64,000 nucleotides of DNA from Deinococcus radiophilus (GTDB taxonomy: Bacteria > Deinococcota > Deinococci > Deinococcales > Deinococcaceae), in contig NZ_CP086380.1 in NCBI RefSeq assembly GCF_020889625.1, positions 577,001-641,000 of the forward strand, written 5' to 3'. The notes beneath the pieces are model-generated. The model saw nothing but the letters and a program-made list of their open reading frames with translations. It searched no databases and was not told the DNA's origin. Made by a program: the position numbers and the translations under genes. This document shows, piece by piece, positions 46,982 to 56,729 of the stretch; position 1 is the first letter of the stretch; the number at the start of each line of letters is the position of its first letter.

Positions 46982-48514
46982 ATGTCTGCACTACAGCAAA
47001 GCCCGCCGATACAACTGATTCAGGCTCAGATCATGACCCAGGACCCTACGCAGCCACAGGTGGAGGCTGCCTTGGTGGGTGGTGGCCGCGTTCTGGCGGC
47101 TGGGGCATTGGTGGATTTGCAGGCCATGGCGCCCAAGGCTGAGCGGCTGGACCACCGCGATCTGATCCTGACGCCGGGACTGTGCGATGCCCATACCCAT
47201 CTGGTGACTTACGGTTTTACGTTGTCGCAGGTGCAATTGCGTGGTGTGAGCAGTGTGCAGGAGGTGCAGCGCCGTGTGGCCGAGCGCGCCGCCACCACCC
47301 CACCAGGCGAGTGGATCCAGGGTGACGGTTTCTTGCTGTCTGAAATGGGTCTCAGTCGCTACCCCACCGCCGCCGAGCTGGACGAGGTCAGCCCACATCA
47401 TCCAGTGGCGCTGTACTCGCGGGACCACCACATGCGGTGGGTCAATAGCCGCGCGCTGGAACTGGCCGGAATCCATGCGGACACGCCTGACCCGCCCGGT
47501 GGACAGGTGGTGCGGCCTCCCCAAGCGGACGGGTTGGGGTCACTGCTGGAGAACGCCACCGCGTTAGTCAACCGCGTGATTCCGCAGGCCGGTGACGCAG
47601 CGTACCTGCAAGCGGCGCGGGTCGCCAGTGAAGATCTGCGCGCCCGTGGGTTCGTCAGCACCCATACGATGGCCTTTGAGGCCCCTCAGGCGGCCCGCGC
47701 CCTGCAAGCGCTGGAGCGTGAAGAAGCCCTGCCGCTCCGCATCTGGGCCTGTGTGCCCCATACCGAGTTGGACGCTATAGAGCGTTTAGGTCTGGCGGGC
47801 CAGCGTGGAGGTGGCCTGTTTCAACTTGGCGGAGTCAAGTTCTTTGCAGATGGCGCACTGGGCAGCCGCACCGCCTGGATGCACGCGCCCGGTTTTGCAG
47901 ACGGCTCCGGTACGGGCATCGCGCTGGACTCCCCGGAAGTGATTCTGGAAGGGGGCCGCCGGGCACTGGCGCTGGGGCTGGTTCCGGTCACACATGCCAT
48001 CGGGGACCGGGCCAACACCGAGGTACTGAATGTCTACGATCAACTGCGGCCACTGGCCGATCACGCAGGGGTGCGTCTGCGTATTGAACACGCCCAGCAC
48101 CTGCGGGATGAGGACCTGCCCCGCTTCAGTGGTCTGGTCGCCAGCCTCCAACCCACCCACATGCCAGCCGACGCTGCATTGATCCGCGAGCTGATGCCAC
48201 ACCGCGAGGCGCTCAGCTTCGCCAGCCGCAGCCTGATGCAGCGCGGAGCCATTCTGGCGTTCGGCAGTGACGCCCCGGTGATGCCGCCCAGTGCCCAGGA
48301 TAATTTTGCCGCCAGCGTGACGCGTCAGGGCGACTCGGGCGGTCAAATTGCCCCTGCCGAGGCGCTGACCCCAGAAGAGGTGCTGTGGGCCCACACCCGC
48401 GGTCCCGCCATCGCGGCGGGCTGGGAGGATGAGGGCGTGATTCGGCCAGGATCACGGGCTGCTTTTACGCTGTGGGACCGTTTAGGAGGGGAGAGCACAG
48501 CGCTGGTACTCTGA
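46982..48514 (+). CDS. YtcJ-like metal-dependent amidohydrolase
   Basis: The 510 aa protein belongs to the amidohydrolase 3 group: [11 protein letters not shown] carries the HxH metal ligands near 70, with later motifs RIEHAQHL and [29 protein letters not shown] is typical of YtcJ-like enzymes. Substrate unknown. TACGCT (46971-46976) lies 5 nt before the ATG, again suggesting a leaderless message; the open frame upstream to 46907 is not used. Confidence 0.88.
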   Translation: MSALQQSPPIQLIQAQIMTQDPTQPQVEAALVGGGRVLAAGALVDLQAMAPKAERLDHRDLILTPGLCDAHTHLVTYGFTLSQVQLRGVSSVQEVQRRVAERAATTPPGEWIQGDGFLLSEMGLSRYPTAAELDEVSPHHPVALYSRDHHMRWVNSRALELAGIHADTPDPPGGQVVRPPQADGLGSLLENATALVNRVIPQAGDAAYLQAARVASEDLRARGFVSTHTMAFEAPQAARALQALEREEALPLRIWACVPHTELDAIERLGLAGQRGGGLFQLGGVKFFADGALGSRTAWMHAPGFADGSGTGIALDSPEVILEGGRRALALGLVPVTHAIGDRANTEVLNVYDQLRPLADHAGVRLRIEHAQHLRDEDLPRFSGLVASLQPTHMPADAALIRELMPHREALSFASRSLMQRGAILAFGSDAPVMPPSAQDNFAASVTRQGDSGGQIAPAEALTPEEVLWAHTRGPAIAAGWEDEGVIRPGSRAAFTLWDRLGGESTALVL

Positions 48515-48634
48515 ATGCATGGCCGGGGGCACTCGTCTATAGGCAGCGCCCATAATCCGTGATTGGCCAGCTATCCTGGCCCACACCGCTGCATTGCCTT
48601 TTCGCGCCTGCCTCCTTTCGCGTACCCTGAAGTT

Positions 48635-49708
48635 ATGCAGTCTCCCGCTCCCGCCCACCCGATTCACGCCCAGCACCAGGTTCACGTCCGTGAGGTGACC
48701 CTGGGCCTGCTGGGTTGTGGCAGCGTGGGCAGCGCCATTTTGGAGCTGCTGGAGCGCCGCCGTCAGACTTTTGCTGACATGGGGGTGCGGATTCAAGTGG
48801 CGGGTGTACTGGTGCGCGACGCCTCGCGCCCGCGTGATGTGCCGCGTGGTACGCCTCTGACCGATGACCCCAGCTTTTTGAACAAGTGCGCCGTGGTCAT
48901 CGAGGTGATGGGCGGCACCGAGCGTCCGCTGGAGTTGCTGCGGCCCTACCTGTGTTCAGGTCGTCCGGTGATTACGGCCAACAAGGCACTGCTGGCCGAG
49001 TGCTGGGATGATCTGCGCCCCTTCGCGCTGGCGGGGCAGCTGTACTATGAGGCCAGTGTGATGGCGGGTACGCCAGTCATCGGGCCGATGAGCACGGTGC
49101 TGCGAGCCAGTACCTTTCAGCGCTTTCAGGCGGTAGTCAATGGCACCTGTAACTTCATCCTGACCCGTATGGAACAGGGTCTGGACTATCCCGAAGCCCT
49201 GGCCGAAGCACAGGCACTGGGCTACGCCGAGGACCCGCCCACCCTGGACGTAGGCGGCTTTGACAGCGCCCATAAGCTGGCGGTGCTGGCCCGCTTCTGC
49301 GCGGATGGACGTTTTCCGTTCCAGGCAGTCAGTGTTCAGGGCATTGAGCATCTGACACAGCCGGATATTCAGGCGGCGGCCGCGCGCGGCGAGCGTTACA
49401 AGCTGGTGGCCGAACTGATGCGCACTGCTGACGGTAAGGAAGACAGTTGGGAAGGCTGGCAGGCGAAGGTTCATCCGCTGTCACTGCCGGGCGATCATGC
49501 CCTGTGCAGCACTGCTGGCAGCCGCAACGCCATGCTCTTTGAGGGCGACGAGTGCGGCCCGCTGCTGTTTGCCGGTGGGGGCGCAGGGGGCATGGTCACG
49601 GCCAGTGCGGTGGTGGGCGACCTGCTGGATTGGCTGATCGGCTTTCCGGGTCATGTGCCGCTGCACGGTCCTGAAGAGGGGTTAGGCGCGGAAACGAACT
49701 GCGGGTAA
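48635..49708 (+). CDS. hom: Homoserine dehydrogenase
   Basis: The 357 aa product makes homoserine for threonine and methionine synthesis. It has the NAD(P)-binding motif [16 protein letters not shown] (about 28), then [24 protein letters not shown] and the catalytic-region [22 protein letters not shown]. There is no C-terminal ACT domain, so no allosteric threonine control is visible. TACCCT lies 6 nt before the ATG at 48635. No thrB or thrC adjoins. Confidence 0.93.
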   Translation: MQSPAPAHPIHAQHQVHVREVTLGLLGCGSVGSAILELLERRRQTFADMGVRIQVAGVLVRDASRPRDVPRGTPLTDDPSFLNKCAVVIEVMGGTERPLELLRPYLCSGRPVITANKALLAECWDDLRPFALAGQLYYEASVMAGTPVIGPMSTVLRASTFQRFQAVVNGTCNFILTRMEQGLDYPEALAEAQALGYAEDPPTLDVGGFDSAHKLAVLARFCADGRFPFQAVSVQGIEHLTQPDIQAAAARGERYKLVAELMRTADGKEDSWEGWQAKVHPLSLPGDHALCSTAGSRNAMLFEGDECGPLLFAGGGAGGMVTASAVVGDLLDWLIGFPGHVPLHGPEEGLGAETNCG

Positions 49709-49733
49709 TTTCCACCTATCACGGCATATGAAT

Positions 49734-49758
49734 AGGCGGCCTCACCATGAAGCCGCCT
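49734..49758. terminator. Hairpin between convergent hom and pncB
   Basis: AGGCGGC (49734-49740) pairs with GCCGCCT (49752-49758). There is little T tract on either side, so a shared weak terminator is likely. Confidence 0.6.
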
Positions 49759-49795
49759 GTATTGCTCTCAGTGAATGGCGCTAAAACCCCTTAGC

Positions 49796-51271
49796 TTAGA
49801 CACCTACTTTGTCGGCGCGGATCTCCTCGCTGGTGTGGTCCCGCAGCTCTGCCACATCTTGCGTCAGGCTGACTTTATATCCGTGTGGGTTCAGCAGGCG
49901 CAGGCTACCTTCCTGCAACTGTCCCAGTTCGGCCAGGGCGCGGGCCTGAATGGTGGTCAGATTATCGGCGGGGAAAGTGCGCTGGCCGCCCCGCATCACC
50001 ACTTCACGGGCGTCTTCCCAGGTCAGCTCAGGTAAGCGGCTGGCCCGCAGCGGGTTGGTAGGGTCACTGACCCGCTCACCAGTCTGCGGCGCTTCACCCA
50101 GAGTCAGTACGTCGTAAGCCAGCAGGCCGTCTGCGTCGCGGCCACGCCAGACCCGCTTGTCCCCCGGCACGTTGCTTTTGATCGGGTCGCCGGTCAGCTT
50201 CATCTTGGGCTGACCGTTCAGTGCGGCCAACTTGTATACCCCGCCCAGGGCTCCACCGCCGTTGCCGCCTGCGGTGGCCAGCTGGGTGCCGATGCCGTAC
50301 ACGTCTATGCGTCCACCCTCAGCGATCACCGAGGCGATGACCTGCTCGTCCAGGTCATTGCTGGCGACGATCTTCACGTCTGGAAATCCGGCCTCATCCA
50401 GCCCGGCCCGCACTCGGCGGCTGAGATAGGCCAAGTCCCCGCTGTCCAGCCGTACGCCGCGTAGCTCGTGGCCCTGTTCGCGTAATTCATGGGCCACCGT
50501 AATGGCATTCACCAGGCCGCTTTGCAGGGTGTCGACCGTGTCCAGCAACAGTACGGCGTCATCCGGGTAGGTGCGGGCATAGGCACGGAAAGCCTCTAGC
50601 TCGCTGCCGAAGCTCTGCACCCAGGCGTGGGCGTGCGTGCCCGACAGTGGCAGGCCGTAGCGCAGGCCTGCTTCCACGTTGCTGGTGCCGGTGGCTCCGC
50701 CCACGAAAGACGCCCGTGAGGCACTCAGGGCGCCGTTGGGTCCCTGGGCGCGGCGGGCGCCGAATTCTACAACCTGCCCACCGTAGGGGCTGCCCTGCGC
50801 GGCGATCACGCAGCGGGCGGCCTTGGTGGCCACCAGGGTCTGAAAGTTCAGGCTGTTCAGCAGCGCCGTTTCGACCAGTTGGGCTTCCCACAGTGGCGCG
50901 GTCACGCTCAGCAGCGGCACGTGTGGAAAGACGATTCGCCCTTCACGGAAGGCCGTGACCGTCCCACCGAAGTTCCAGTCCCGTAGCGCTTCGAGAAAGT
51001 CGGCCCGAAACAGGTTCAGGCTGGCCAGATATTCCAGGTCCTGTGCGCTGAATCTGAGGCTTTCCAGATAGTCCAGCGCAGGTTCCAGTCCCGCCCACAC
51101 TGCGAAACCGCCCTGGAAAGGTTGCTTGCGGTAGTACAGGTCAAAGGTGGCTGGCTGGGTGTGCATGCCCTCCAGCCAGTAGCCCTGCATCATGGTGAGT
51201 TGGTACAGGTCGGTAAACAGGGCCGTGGAGCAGACCAGTTCTCTTTGCTGGGTGGGGGTGATGGGATTCAT
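49796..51271 (-). CDS. pncB: Nicotinate phosphoribosyltransferase
   Basis: The 491 aa enzyme converts nicotinate and PRPP to nicotinate mononucleotide in NAD salvage. Signatures: [16 protein letters not shown] (N terminus), [30 protein letters not shown] (the substrate-site region, residues about 175-205), [13 protein letters not shown] and [10 protein letters not shown]. The ATG at 51271 follows AGGAGGT, a perfect ribosome binding site. A niaP-like transporter gene lies directly upstream on the same strand with its own terminator between, so the two are linked in function but separately transcribed. Confidence 0.95.
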   Translation of the reverse strand: MNPITPTQQRELVCSTALFTDLYQLTMMQGYWLEGMHTQPATFDLYYRKQPFQGGFAVWAGLEPALDYLESLRFSAQDLEYLASLNLFRADFLEALRDWNFGGTVTAFREGRIVFPHVPLLSVTAPLWEAQLVETALLNSLNFQTLVATKAARCVIAAQGSPYGGQVVEFGARRAQGPNGALSASRASFVGGATGTSNVEAGLRYGLPLSGTHAHAWVQSFGSELEAFRAYARTYPDDAVLLLDTVDTLQSGLVNAITVAHELREQGHELRGVRLDSGDLAYLSRRVRAGLDEAGFPDVKIVASNDLDEQVIASVIAEGGRIDVYGIGTQLATAGGNGGGALGGVYKLAALNGQPKMKLTGDPIKSNVPGDKRVWRGRDADGLLAYDVLTLGEAPQTGERVSDPTNPLRASRLPELTWEDAREVVMRGGQRTFPADNLTTIQARALAELGQLQEGSLRLLNPHGYKVSLTQDVAELRDHTSEEIRADKVGV

Positions 51272-51343
51272 AGCAAATGACCTCCTGAGTGGTCCAATTG
51301 GGTCGCACTGCAATGGTGATTACTGTAGCGGAGCAGGGGAGAT

Positions 51344-51374
51344 AAAAGCCGGGAAGCAGGTCATCCCACTTCCC
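51344..51374 (-). terminator. Terminator between the MFS gene and pncB
   Basis: On the minus strand GGGAAG ... CTTCCC closes a 12 nt loop and is followed by GGCTTTT. Confidence 0.65.
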
Positions 51375-51392
51375 AACTCGCCATGTCACCCT

Positions 51393-52775
51393 TCAGGCAG
51401 TGACTTCTTCAAGTTGTTTGCCGCGTGTCTCGGTGCCGATGCTCCAAGCGGCGATGGCGGCCACCGCGAAGCTGGCTGCGAATACGCTCAGCGCGGCGCT
51501 CAGGTTGCCCGTCACCAACATGGCGCCCAGGCTGGGGGCAATCAGTCCAGCGACGCGGGCAGCGGCGCTCATCAGGCCCATGGCGGTGCTGCGGACGCTG
51601 GTGGGGAACAGTTCGGGGGTGTAGGCGTACACGCTGCCCCAGGCGCCCAGCAGGGCGGCACTCAGCAGGGCCGAGGTGGCCAGTACGCTTCCGGCTCCGC
51701 TGGCCGAGAGGAAAAGGTAAGTGCTTACGGCGCCCACCGCCAGGAAGCCGGCCACGGTGGCGCGGCGGCCCACGGCGTCTACCAGATAGGCCGCCAGGAA
51801 ATAGCCCGGCAGCTGCGCGAAGGCCAGCAGCAAGGTGGTGCGGTACACGTCTGCCAGTTCCATGCCCCCGGCCCGCAGATAGGTCGGCAGCCAGGTGAAG
51901 ATGCCGTAGTACCCCAGTGACAGCCCGAACCACACCAGCGCCAGCAAGATGGTCCGCTTGCTGAGGCTGCCGCTGAACAGGCTGGCCGCGCTGACTCTGG
52001 CTTGCTGCAAAGGCGGAGCCAGTTGGATACCCGCCAGCGCATCGGCATTGCCGTTGCTGCGGGCCACGGTGTCTACAGCGGCGCGGGCCCGGGCGTCCTG
52101 GCCCCGGCCGAGCAAAAAGCGCGGCGAGTCGGGAATCCCGAAGCGGGCCAACAGTCCGATCAGCATGGGCAGCGCGGCCAGACCCAGCAGCCAGCGCCAG
52201 GCATCTTCAGGCGCCATGACTGAGTTCAGATACCAGGCCAGCCCGGCCACGATGATGGTTCCTACGGCCCAGAAGCTCTCCAGATAGACCAGGAATTTGC
52301 CGCGCCACGCGGTCGGGACAAATTCGGCCATCATGGCGTAGTCCACCGGCAGCGTGCCGCCGATGGCAAACCCGGTCAGGAAACGGGCCACCATCAGCAA
52401 GGTGACGGTAGGGGCGAGGGCCCCGCTGAGGCCAAAAATGACCCCCAGTGAGACGGTAATCAGGAAGACGTTGCGCCGCCCGATCCGGTCTGCCAGGTTG
52501 CCCCAGAAAATAGCCCCGACGAACATGCCCAGGAAGGTGGCGGTGAGGAGTGGGACTGCGGAGGCTCCTTCCAGCCCAAACTCGGCCCGGATGCCCGGCA
52601 GCGCGAAGCTCATCAGCAGCACTTCCATGGCGTCGGCGGCCCAGGTCAGCCCGCAGATGGCCAGCAGTTTCCACTGAAAGGGCCCTAGGCCAATCTGGTC
52701 AAGAGCGTCGTCCACGCTGACCTGTGAGCTGCCAGCAACCACCTGTGGCCCGGCGGCTTGTGAAATTTGTGTCAT
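51393..52775 (-). CDS. MFS transporter, probable niacin permease
   Basis: The 460 aa protein has 12 predicted membrane helices and the MFS sugar-transporter-like motifs [10 protein letters not shown] and DAVGRR. The start [33 protein letters not shown] resembles the NiaP/SV2-type family that includes bacterial nicotinate permeases. Its position directly upstream of pncB supports nicotinate as substrate; that is inference. The ATG at 52775 lies 6 nt after TATTCT, so leaderless. Confidence 0.82.
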   Translation of the reverse strand: MTQISQAAGPQVVAGSSQVSVDDALDQIGLGPFQWKLLAICGLTWAADAMEVLLMSFALPGIRAEFGLEGASAVPLLTATFLGMFVGAIFWGNLADRIGRRNVFLITVSLGVIFGLSGALAPTVTLLMVARFLTGFAIGGTLPVDYAMMAEFVPTAWRGKFLVYLESFWAVGTIIVAGLAWYLNSVMAPEDAWRWLLGLAALPMLIGLLARFGIPDSPRFLLGRGQDARARAAVDTVARSNGNADALAGIQLAPPLQQARVSAASLFSGSLSKRTILLALVWFGLSLGYYGIFTWLPTYLRAGGMELADVYRTTLLLAFAQLPGYFLAAYLVDAVGRRATVAGFLAVGAVSTYLFLSASGAGSVLATSALLSAALLGAWGSVYAYTPELFPTSVRSTAMGLMSAAARVAGLIAPSLGAMLVTGNLSAALSVFAASFAVAAIAAWSIGTETRGKQLEEVTA

Positions 52776-52878
52776 GCCAGAAGAATAAAGGACGGGATCA
52801 CCTTTGTCTGTCAGGCGGGGTGACACCTCTGCGGTAACGCCAGGGGAGACGTGCCGGCATCAGTACAGGCCTATCAGT

Positions 52879-53007
52879 AAAGCATTCGACAGAATAAGCG
52901 CAAGCGTTTCTGTCCGAGCTGGGCGAGTCAAATACTACGAGCAGGACAGAAAATGGAGCGAGTAAGAGCGCTTTTCTCTTGCTCGCGTAATTTGGAGCAC
53001 TGCTCTA
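52879..53007. repeat. Intergenic structured repeat, copy 2
   Basis: This 129 bp segment is the second copy of the repeat at 6808-6935, in the same orientation and with the same hairpin-forming segments. Here it extends into the frame of the lipoprotein gene and supplies its last 26 or so codons and stop. Confidence 0.8.
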
Positions 53008-53542
53008 AGACGGAGTAGGCCGCTGGCTCCTGACCTCCTTCCGGCGCAAAGTAAAGGGTGACAAAGTAAGCTGGTGTGGTAGAGCTGCTCGCCGTAACGG
53101 TGCAGGGCAGCCCGGTGGATGGCCCCCCAACGTCGTCCAGCTTGAGGATGATCCGGCCTGCTTCCTGCCAGTAGGTGGGGACCGCTTCTCGCTGCGCTGT
53201 CAGGTCCACGGTCTGCACGCCCAGCACTTCGCAGTGCAGATCATCACAGGTGTCGTTCTGGTGCAGGTAGGTCACCCTGACTCGGTGGACCGTCTCACCC
53301 CCGAAGCCCGCCTTCCAGATTTCGGGTAGCCCGATGACCCCATAGGTCCCCGACTCGGCCCGTAGGATATTCATGCTCACAGCGGAAATTCCGGCCCTGA
53401 GGACTTCGGGATATTCGGGAGTGTCTTGAATAGGTGGGAGTGCCAAAATCGCTGATTGTTGTGGCGGATCAATCTTGGCGGTCATTGGGGATGTACAGGC
53501 GGTCAGACCCAATATCAAGAAGAAGCTGAGGCACTGGCGCAC
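52928..53542 (-). CDS. Putative lipoprotein with repeat-derived C terminus
   Basis: The 204 aa product starts MRQCLSFFLILGLTAC, a lipoprotein signal with lipobox LTAC, so the mature protein would be anchored at Cys16. The body has TYLHQNDTCDDLHCEVLG and VPTYWQEAGRIILKLDD; no family is recognised. The C terminus (EQCSKLREQEKSALTRSIF...) is translated from the intergenic repeat, and the same sequence occurs in a non-coding copy near alr. So the native stop was probably lost or replaced when the repeat inserted. Confidence 0.7.
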   Translation of the reverse strand: MRQCLSFFLILGLTACTSPMTAKIDPPQQSAILALPPIQDTPEYPEVLRAGISAVSMNILRAESGTYGVIGLPEIWKAGFGGETVHRVRVTYLHQNDTCDDLHCEVLGVQTVDLTAQREAVPTYWQEAGRIILKLDDVGGPSTGLPCTVTASSSTTPAYFVTLYFAPEGGQEPAAYSVLEQCSKLREQEKSALTRSIFCPARSI

Positions 53543-53576
53543 GATTCAGCTTAGAGCAGGCCACTTTCTGTAACTA

Positions 53577-53598
53577 AAAACCCCGCCCGCAGGCGAGG
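53577..53598 (-). terminator. Terminator after tRNA-Arg copy A
   Basis: On the minus strand CCTCGCC-TGCG-GGCGGGG is followed by T4. A near-identical hairpin follows the second tRNA-Arg. Confidence 0.8.
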
Positions 53599-53606
53599 TA
53601 ATTTGG

Positions 53607-53683
<77 letters not shown>

Positions 53684-53787
53684 ACGGCTTGAGTGGCAAT
53701 CACTCGGCGCTAGCGCACCGGCAGGAAAAGAGTATAGGCATATGTAGCGGCCAATGCAAGGGGGGAAGGGAGGAGCAAGCAAGACAC

Positions 53788-53812
53788 AAAAAAACCCCGC
53801 CCGGAGGCGAGG
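53788..53812 (-). terminator. Terminator after tRNA-Arg copy B
   Basis: The same hairpin as at 53577-53598 with one or two base changes, followed by T7 on the minus strand. Confidence 0.85.
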
Positions 53813-53820
53813 TGATTTGG

Positions 53821-53897
<77 letters not shown>

Positions 53898-53902
53898 GCA
53901 CG

Positions 53903-53990
53903 TGGCGGAGAGGGAGGGATTCGAACCCTCGATACCTTGCGGTATACACCCTTAGCAGGGGTGCGGTTTCAGCCACTCACCCACCTCCCC
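53903..53990 (-). tRNA. tRNA-Ser(GCT)
   Basis: A class II tRNA with a long variable arm: acceptor GGGGAGG/CCTCTCC (G3-U70), anticodon loop CTGCTAA (GCT), discriminator G and an encoded CCA. It ends 5 bp from tRNA-Arg copy B and is probably in the same transcript. Confidence 0.95.
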
Positions 53991-54021
53991 AGATTGTGCG
54001 TGCGCCTGCTCAGACCCTTTG

Positions 54022-54109
<88 letters not shown>

Positions 54110-54229
54110 AGCTTTTGCGGGGAACCTGCGCGGACACTCCCAGATGGGGGCCGCTTCACAAGCGCGAAAGGAAGTATAAGGACTGATTCCGGCCTTGTCA
54201 AACTTGGCCCAGCTTGGCCCCGGTGCAGC

Positions 54230-54259
54230 TTGCCCTGGGTGCGCCAGGCTGCGTATCAT
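54230..54259 (+). promoter_or_regulatory. Promoter of the thrS leader transcript
   Basis: TTGCCC (54230-54235), an 18 bp spacer and TATCAT (54254-54259). The ATG of the leader peptide is 6 nt further on, so its mRNA would be leaderless. Confidence 0.6.
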
Positions 54260-54265
54260 GCCTCT

Positions 54266-54361
54266 ATGATTGCCCGCGCTCCCCTGATTGACCTGTGGTT
54301 CACAGGTGTCGGCGGCCCATGCGCGGTTCCGCGTGGCCTGACCCGAACTCTGAGCACCTGA
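54266..54361 (+). CDS. Putative threonine-rich leader peptide of thrS (31 aa)
   Basis: ATG at 54266 opens a 31-codon frame ending TGA at 54359-54361. It has four Thr codons, three of them in the last six sense codons (LTRTLST then stop). Codon 31 (ACC) and the stop lie in the left arm of a terminator hairpin. A ribosome waiting for Thr-tRNA at codons 26, 28 or 31 would cover that arm and stop it folding, letting transcription reach thrS. This is the logic of ribosome-mediated attenuation; here it is inferred from sequence only. Confidence 0.6.
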   Translation: MIARAPLIDLWFTGVGGPCAVPRGLTRTLST

Positions 54362-54401
54362 GAGCGCCCATCATCCCGGCTCTCAGGTGACCAGTTTTTT
54401 T
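54291..54401 (+). promoter_or_regulatory. thrS attenuator: competing hairpins and terminator
   Basis: Hairpin 1:2 is ACCTGTG (54291-54297) with CACAGGT (54301-54307). The terminator 3:4 is ACCTGAGAGC (54356-54365) with GCTCTCAGGT (54379-54388), a perfect 10 bp stem, with T7 at 54395-54401 after 6 nt. An alternative 2:3 pairing, CAGGTG (54303-54308) with CACCTG (54355-54360), excludes both. No T-box sequence is seen. Confidence 0.65.
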
Positions 54402-54476
54402 GGATGTGTGGGTCACGCTTTTGCCGTGCCCTGTTAGCCCCAGACCACCCTAGTCTTCATCCGAGGAGAAACCCTG

Positions 54477-56429
54477 ATGCACATTACCCTTCCCGATGGC
54501 AAACAGCTGGAGTTGCCCGCCGGAGCCACCGCCTATGACGTGGCCGCCCAGATCAGCGAGCGCCTGGCGGGTGACGCCGTGGCCGCCCGCGTCGGCGGCG
54601 AACTGACCGACCTGCTGACCCCCCTGAACGACGGTGACAGCGTCAGCCTGATTACCAAGAAAGACATTACCGGCACTGAGGGTCTGTACCGCCACTCCCT
54701 GGGCCACGTGATGAGCCAGGCGGTGGGCGAGTTCTACCGCGCCAAGGGCTACAGCGACGATCAGATCAAGCGCGGTGTCGGTCCCGCCATCGAGAACGGC
54801 TGGTACCAGGATTTCGACCTGCCCGAGCCGCTCAGCGAGGACGACCTGCCCCAGATCGAGGCACTGATGCGTGACATCATCGGACGCAAGCTGGAATTCT
54901 CGCGCCGTGAGGTGAGCCGCGCCGAGGCGCTGGACGTGTTCGCCCACGACCCCTACAAGGCCGAGCTGATCGAGGCCCTGCCTGAAGACGAGGTGGTCAC
55001 GCTCTATGCCCAGGGCGACTACACCGACCTGTGCCGTGGGCCGCACTTTCCCTCTACCCACCGCCTGCCCACCGCCTTCCGGCTGATGTCCACCAGTGGA
55101 GCCTACTGGCGCGGCAACGAGAAGAATCCCATCTTGCAGCGTATCTACGGGGTGGCCTTTGGCACCCAGGCCGAGTTGGATGAATATTTGCACCTGCTGG
55201 AAGAGGCCCGGCGCCGTGACCACCGCCGCCTGGGCAAGGAGCTGGACCTGTTCTTCACCAGCGATGTAATTGGGCCGGGCCTGCCCATCTGGCTGCCTTC
55301 GGGCGCGACGATTCGCCGCGAGCTGGAGCGGTTCATCGTGGACACCGAGCTGAAAAACGGCTACCAGCACGTGTACTCGCCCGCGCTGGCGAAATCCGAG
55401 CTGTACAAGATCAGCGGCCACTGGGACCACTACCAGGAGGACATGTTCCCCATCATGCACCTGGACCAGGAGGAGCTGGTGCTGCGGCCCATGAACTGCC
55501 CGCACCATATTCAGATTTATGCCCACAGGCCGCACTCCTACCGCGAGCTGCCCATCAAGATCGCCGAGCTGGGCACCATGTACCGCTACGAGCAGAGCGG
55601 GCAGCTGACCGGCCTATCGCGGGTCCGCAGCATGACGCTGAACGACGCCCACATCTTCTGCCGCCCGGACCAGATTCAGGAAGAGTTCAAGGCCGTGGTG
55701 CGGATGATTCAGGAAGTGTACGAGGTGCTGGGGTTCAAGGATTACAGCTACCGGCTGTCGCTGCGTGACCCTCAGGACACCGAAAAGTACTACCAGGACG
55801 ACCAGATGTGGAACACCGCCGAGGCGCAGCTGCGTGAAGCGCTGGCGGACCTGGGTGTGGACTACTACGAGTCGCCCGGCGACGCGGCCTTTTACGGTCC
55901 CAAGCTGGACGTACAGGTCCGCAGCGCCCTGGGCAAGGACGAAACCATCAGCACGGCGCAGCTGGACTTTCTGCTGCCGCAGAAGTTCGACCTGGAGTAC
56001 GTGGCCGAGGACGGCTCGCGCCAGCGCCCGGTGATGATTCACCGTGGGGTGATTTCCACCATGGAGCGCATGACCGCTTTCCTGATCGAAAACACCGCCG
56101 GCAATTTCCCCTTCTGGCTGGCGCCGCGTCAGGTCATGATTATTCCGATTGCCGACCGTCACAACGCCTACGCCGAGGAACTGCGGGCCGAACTGGTGGC
56201 TGCCGGCCTGCGGGCCGAGGTGGACACCGGCAGCGACCGCATGAACGCCAAGGTGCGTGACGCCGAACTGAAAAAGATTCCGGTGATGCTGATTGTGGGC
56301 GACAAGGAGCAGGAAGCGCGGGCCGTGAGCGTGCGCGAACGTACCCCTGAGGGCCACCAGGAGCGCAAGGGCGTGCTGTTCGCTGATCTGAAGGCCGAAT
56401 TGCTGACCCGTTACCAGACCCGCGCCTGA
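54477..56429 (+). CDS. thrS: Threonyl-tRNA synthetase
   Basis: The 650 aa class II enzyme charges tRNA-Thr. It has a TGS domain (1-62), the N2 editing domain with HSLGHVMSQ and later TDLCRGPHFPST, the catalytic core with MNCPHHIQIY (zinc-binding Cys/His) and RYEQSGQLTGLSRVRSM (motif 2), and the anticodon-binding domain RQVMIIPIAD. The ATG follows GAGGAG and lies 75 bp after a terminator-like hairpin in the leader, which probably controls its transcription. Confidence 0.98.
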   Translation: MHITLPDGKQLELPAGATAYDVAAQISERLAGDAVAARVGGELTDLLTPLNDGDSVSLITKKDITGTEGLYRHSLGHVMSQAVGEFYRAKGYSDDQIKRGVGPAIENGWYQDFDLPEPLSEDDLPQIEALMRDIIGRKLEFSRREVSRAEALDVFAHDPYKAELIEALPEDEVVTLYAQGDYTDLCRGPHFPSTHRLPTAFRLMSTSGAYWRGNEKNPILQRIYGVAFGTQAELDEYLHLLEEARRRDHRRLGKELDLFFTSDVIGPGLPIWLPSGATIRRELERFIVDTELKNGYQHVYSPALAKSELYKISGHWDHYQEDMFPIMHLDQEELVLRPMNCPHHIQIYAHRPHSYRELPIKIAELGTMYRYEQSGQLTGLSRVRSMTLNDAHIFCRPDQIQEEFKAVVRMIQEVYEVLGFKDYSYRLSLRDPQDTEKYYQDDQMWNTAEAQLREALADLGVDYYESPGDAAFYGPKLDVQVRSALGKDETISTAQLDFLLPQKFDLEYVAEDGSRQRPVMIHRGVISTMERMTAFLIENTAGNFPFWLAPRQVMIIPIADRHNAYAEELRAELVAAGLRAEVDTGSDRMNAKVRDAELKKIPVMLIVGDKEQEARAVSVRERTPEGHQERKGVLFADLKAELLTRYQTRA

Positions 56430-56458
56430 GCTGATTTAGGCAGGGCTGCCCCGCAGGA

Positions 56459-56487
56459 TTGACAGGAGCGGGGCCGCCCCTTAACAT
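56459..56487 (+). promoter_or_regulatory. Promoter of tRNA-Val(TAC)
   Basis: TTGACA (56459-56464), a 17 bp spacer and TAACAT (56482-56487), placed 14 bp before the tRNA. Confidence 0.7.
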
Positions 56488-56501
56488 GGTTGGGCCTACA
56501 C

Positions 56502-56576
56502 GGATGATTAGCTCAGCGGTAGAGCGTTCGCCTTACAAGCGAAGGGTCGGGGGTTCAAATCCCTCATCATCCACCA
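56502..56576 (+). tRNA. tRNA-Val(TAC)
   Basis: Acceptor GGATGAT/ATCATCC, anticodon stem TTCGC/GCGAA with loop CTTACAA (TAC), T-loop TTCAAAT, discriminator A and an encoded CCA. Phage-type genes begin about 150 bp downstream, so this tRNA may be the integration site of a prophage; no second att copy is visible in the window. Confidence 0.95.
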
Positions 56577-56592
56577 CGATATAGACGACAGA

Positions 56593-56625
56593 AACGCCAC
56601 TCCTTAGCGGGTGGCGTTGGTCTTT
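56593..56625 (+). terminator. Terminator of tRNA-Val(TAC)
   Basis: AACGCCAC (56593-56600) pairs with GTGGCGTT (56611-56618), then GGTCTTTT. Confidence 0.8.
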
Positions 56626-56675
56626 TGACACCTTATTTGACACCGTAGCTGTACCTATGCAGCCCAGATATGCAC

Positions 56676-56716
56676 AAAAAAAGCCCCCACCCCGCCGCGC
56701 TGGCAGAGTGGGGGCT
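56676..56716 (-). terminator. Terminator after the endolysin gene
   Basis: On the minus strand AGCCCCCAC (56708-56716) pairs with GTGGGGGCT (56682-56690), followed by T6-T7. Confidence 0.85.
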
Positions 56717-56729
56717 TGCTCGTATGACG

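Noticed and set aside
54110..54476. T-box riboswitch for thrS
   Set aside because: No T-box consensus (AGGGUGGNACCGCG-like) or specifier-loop stem is present; the short ORF and terminator fit better.
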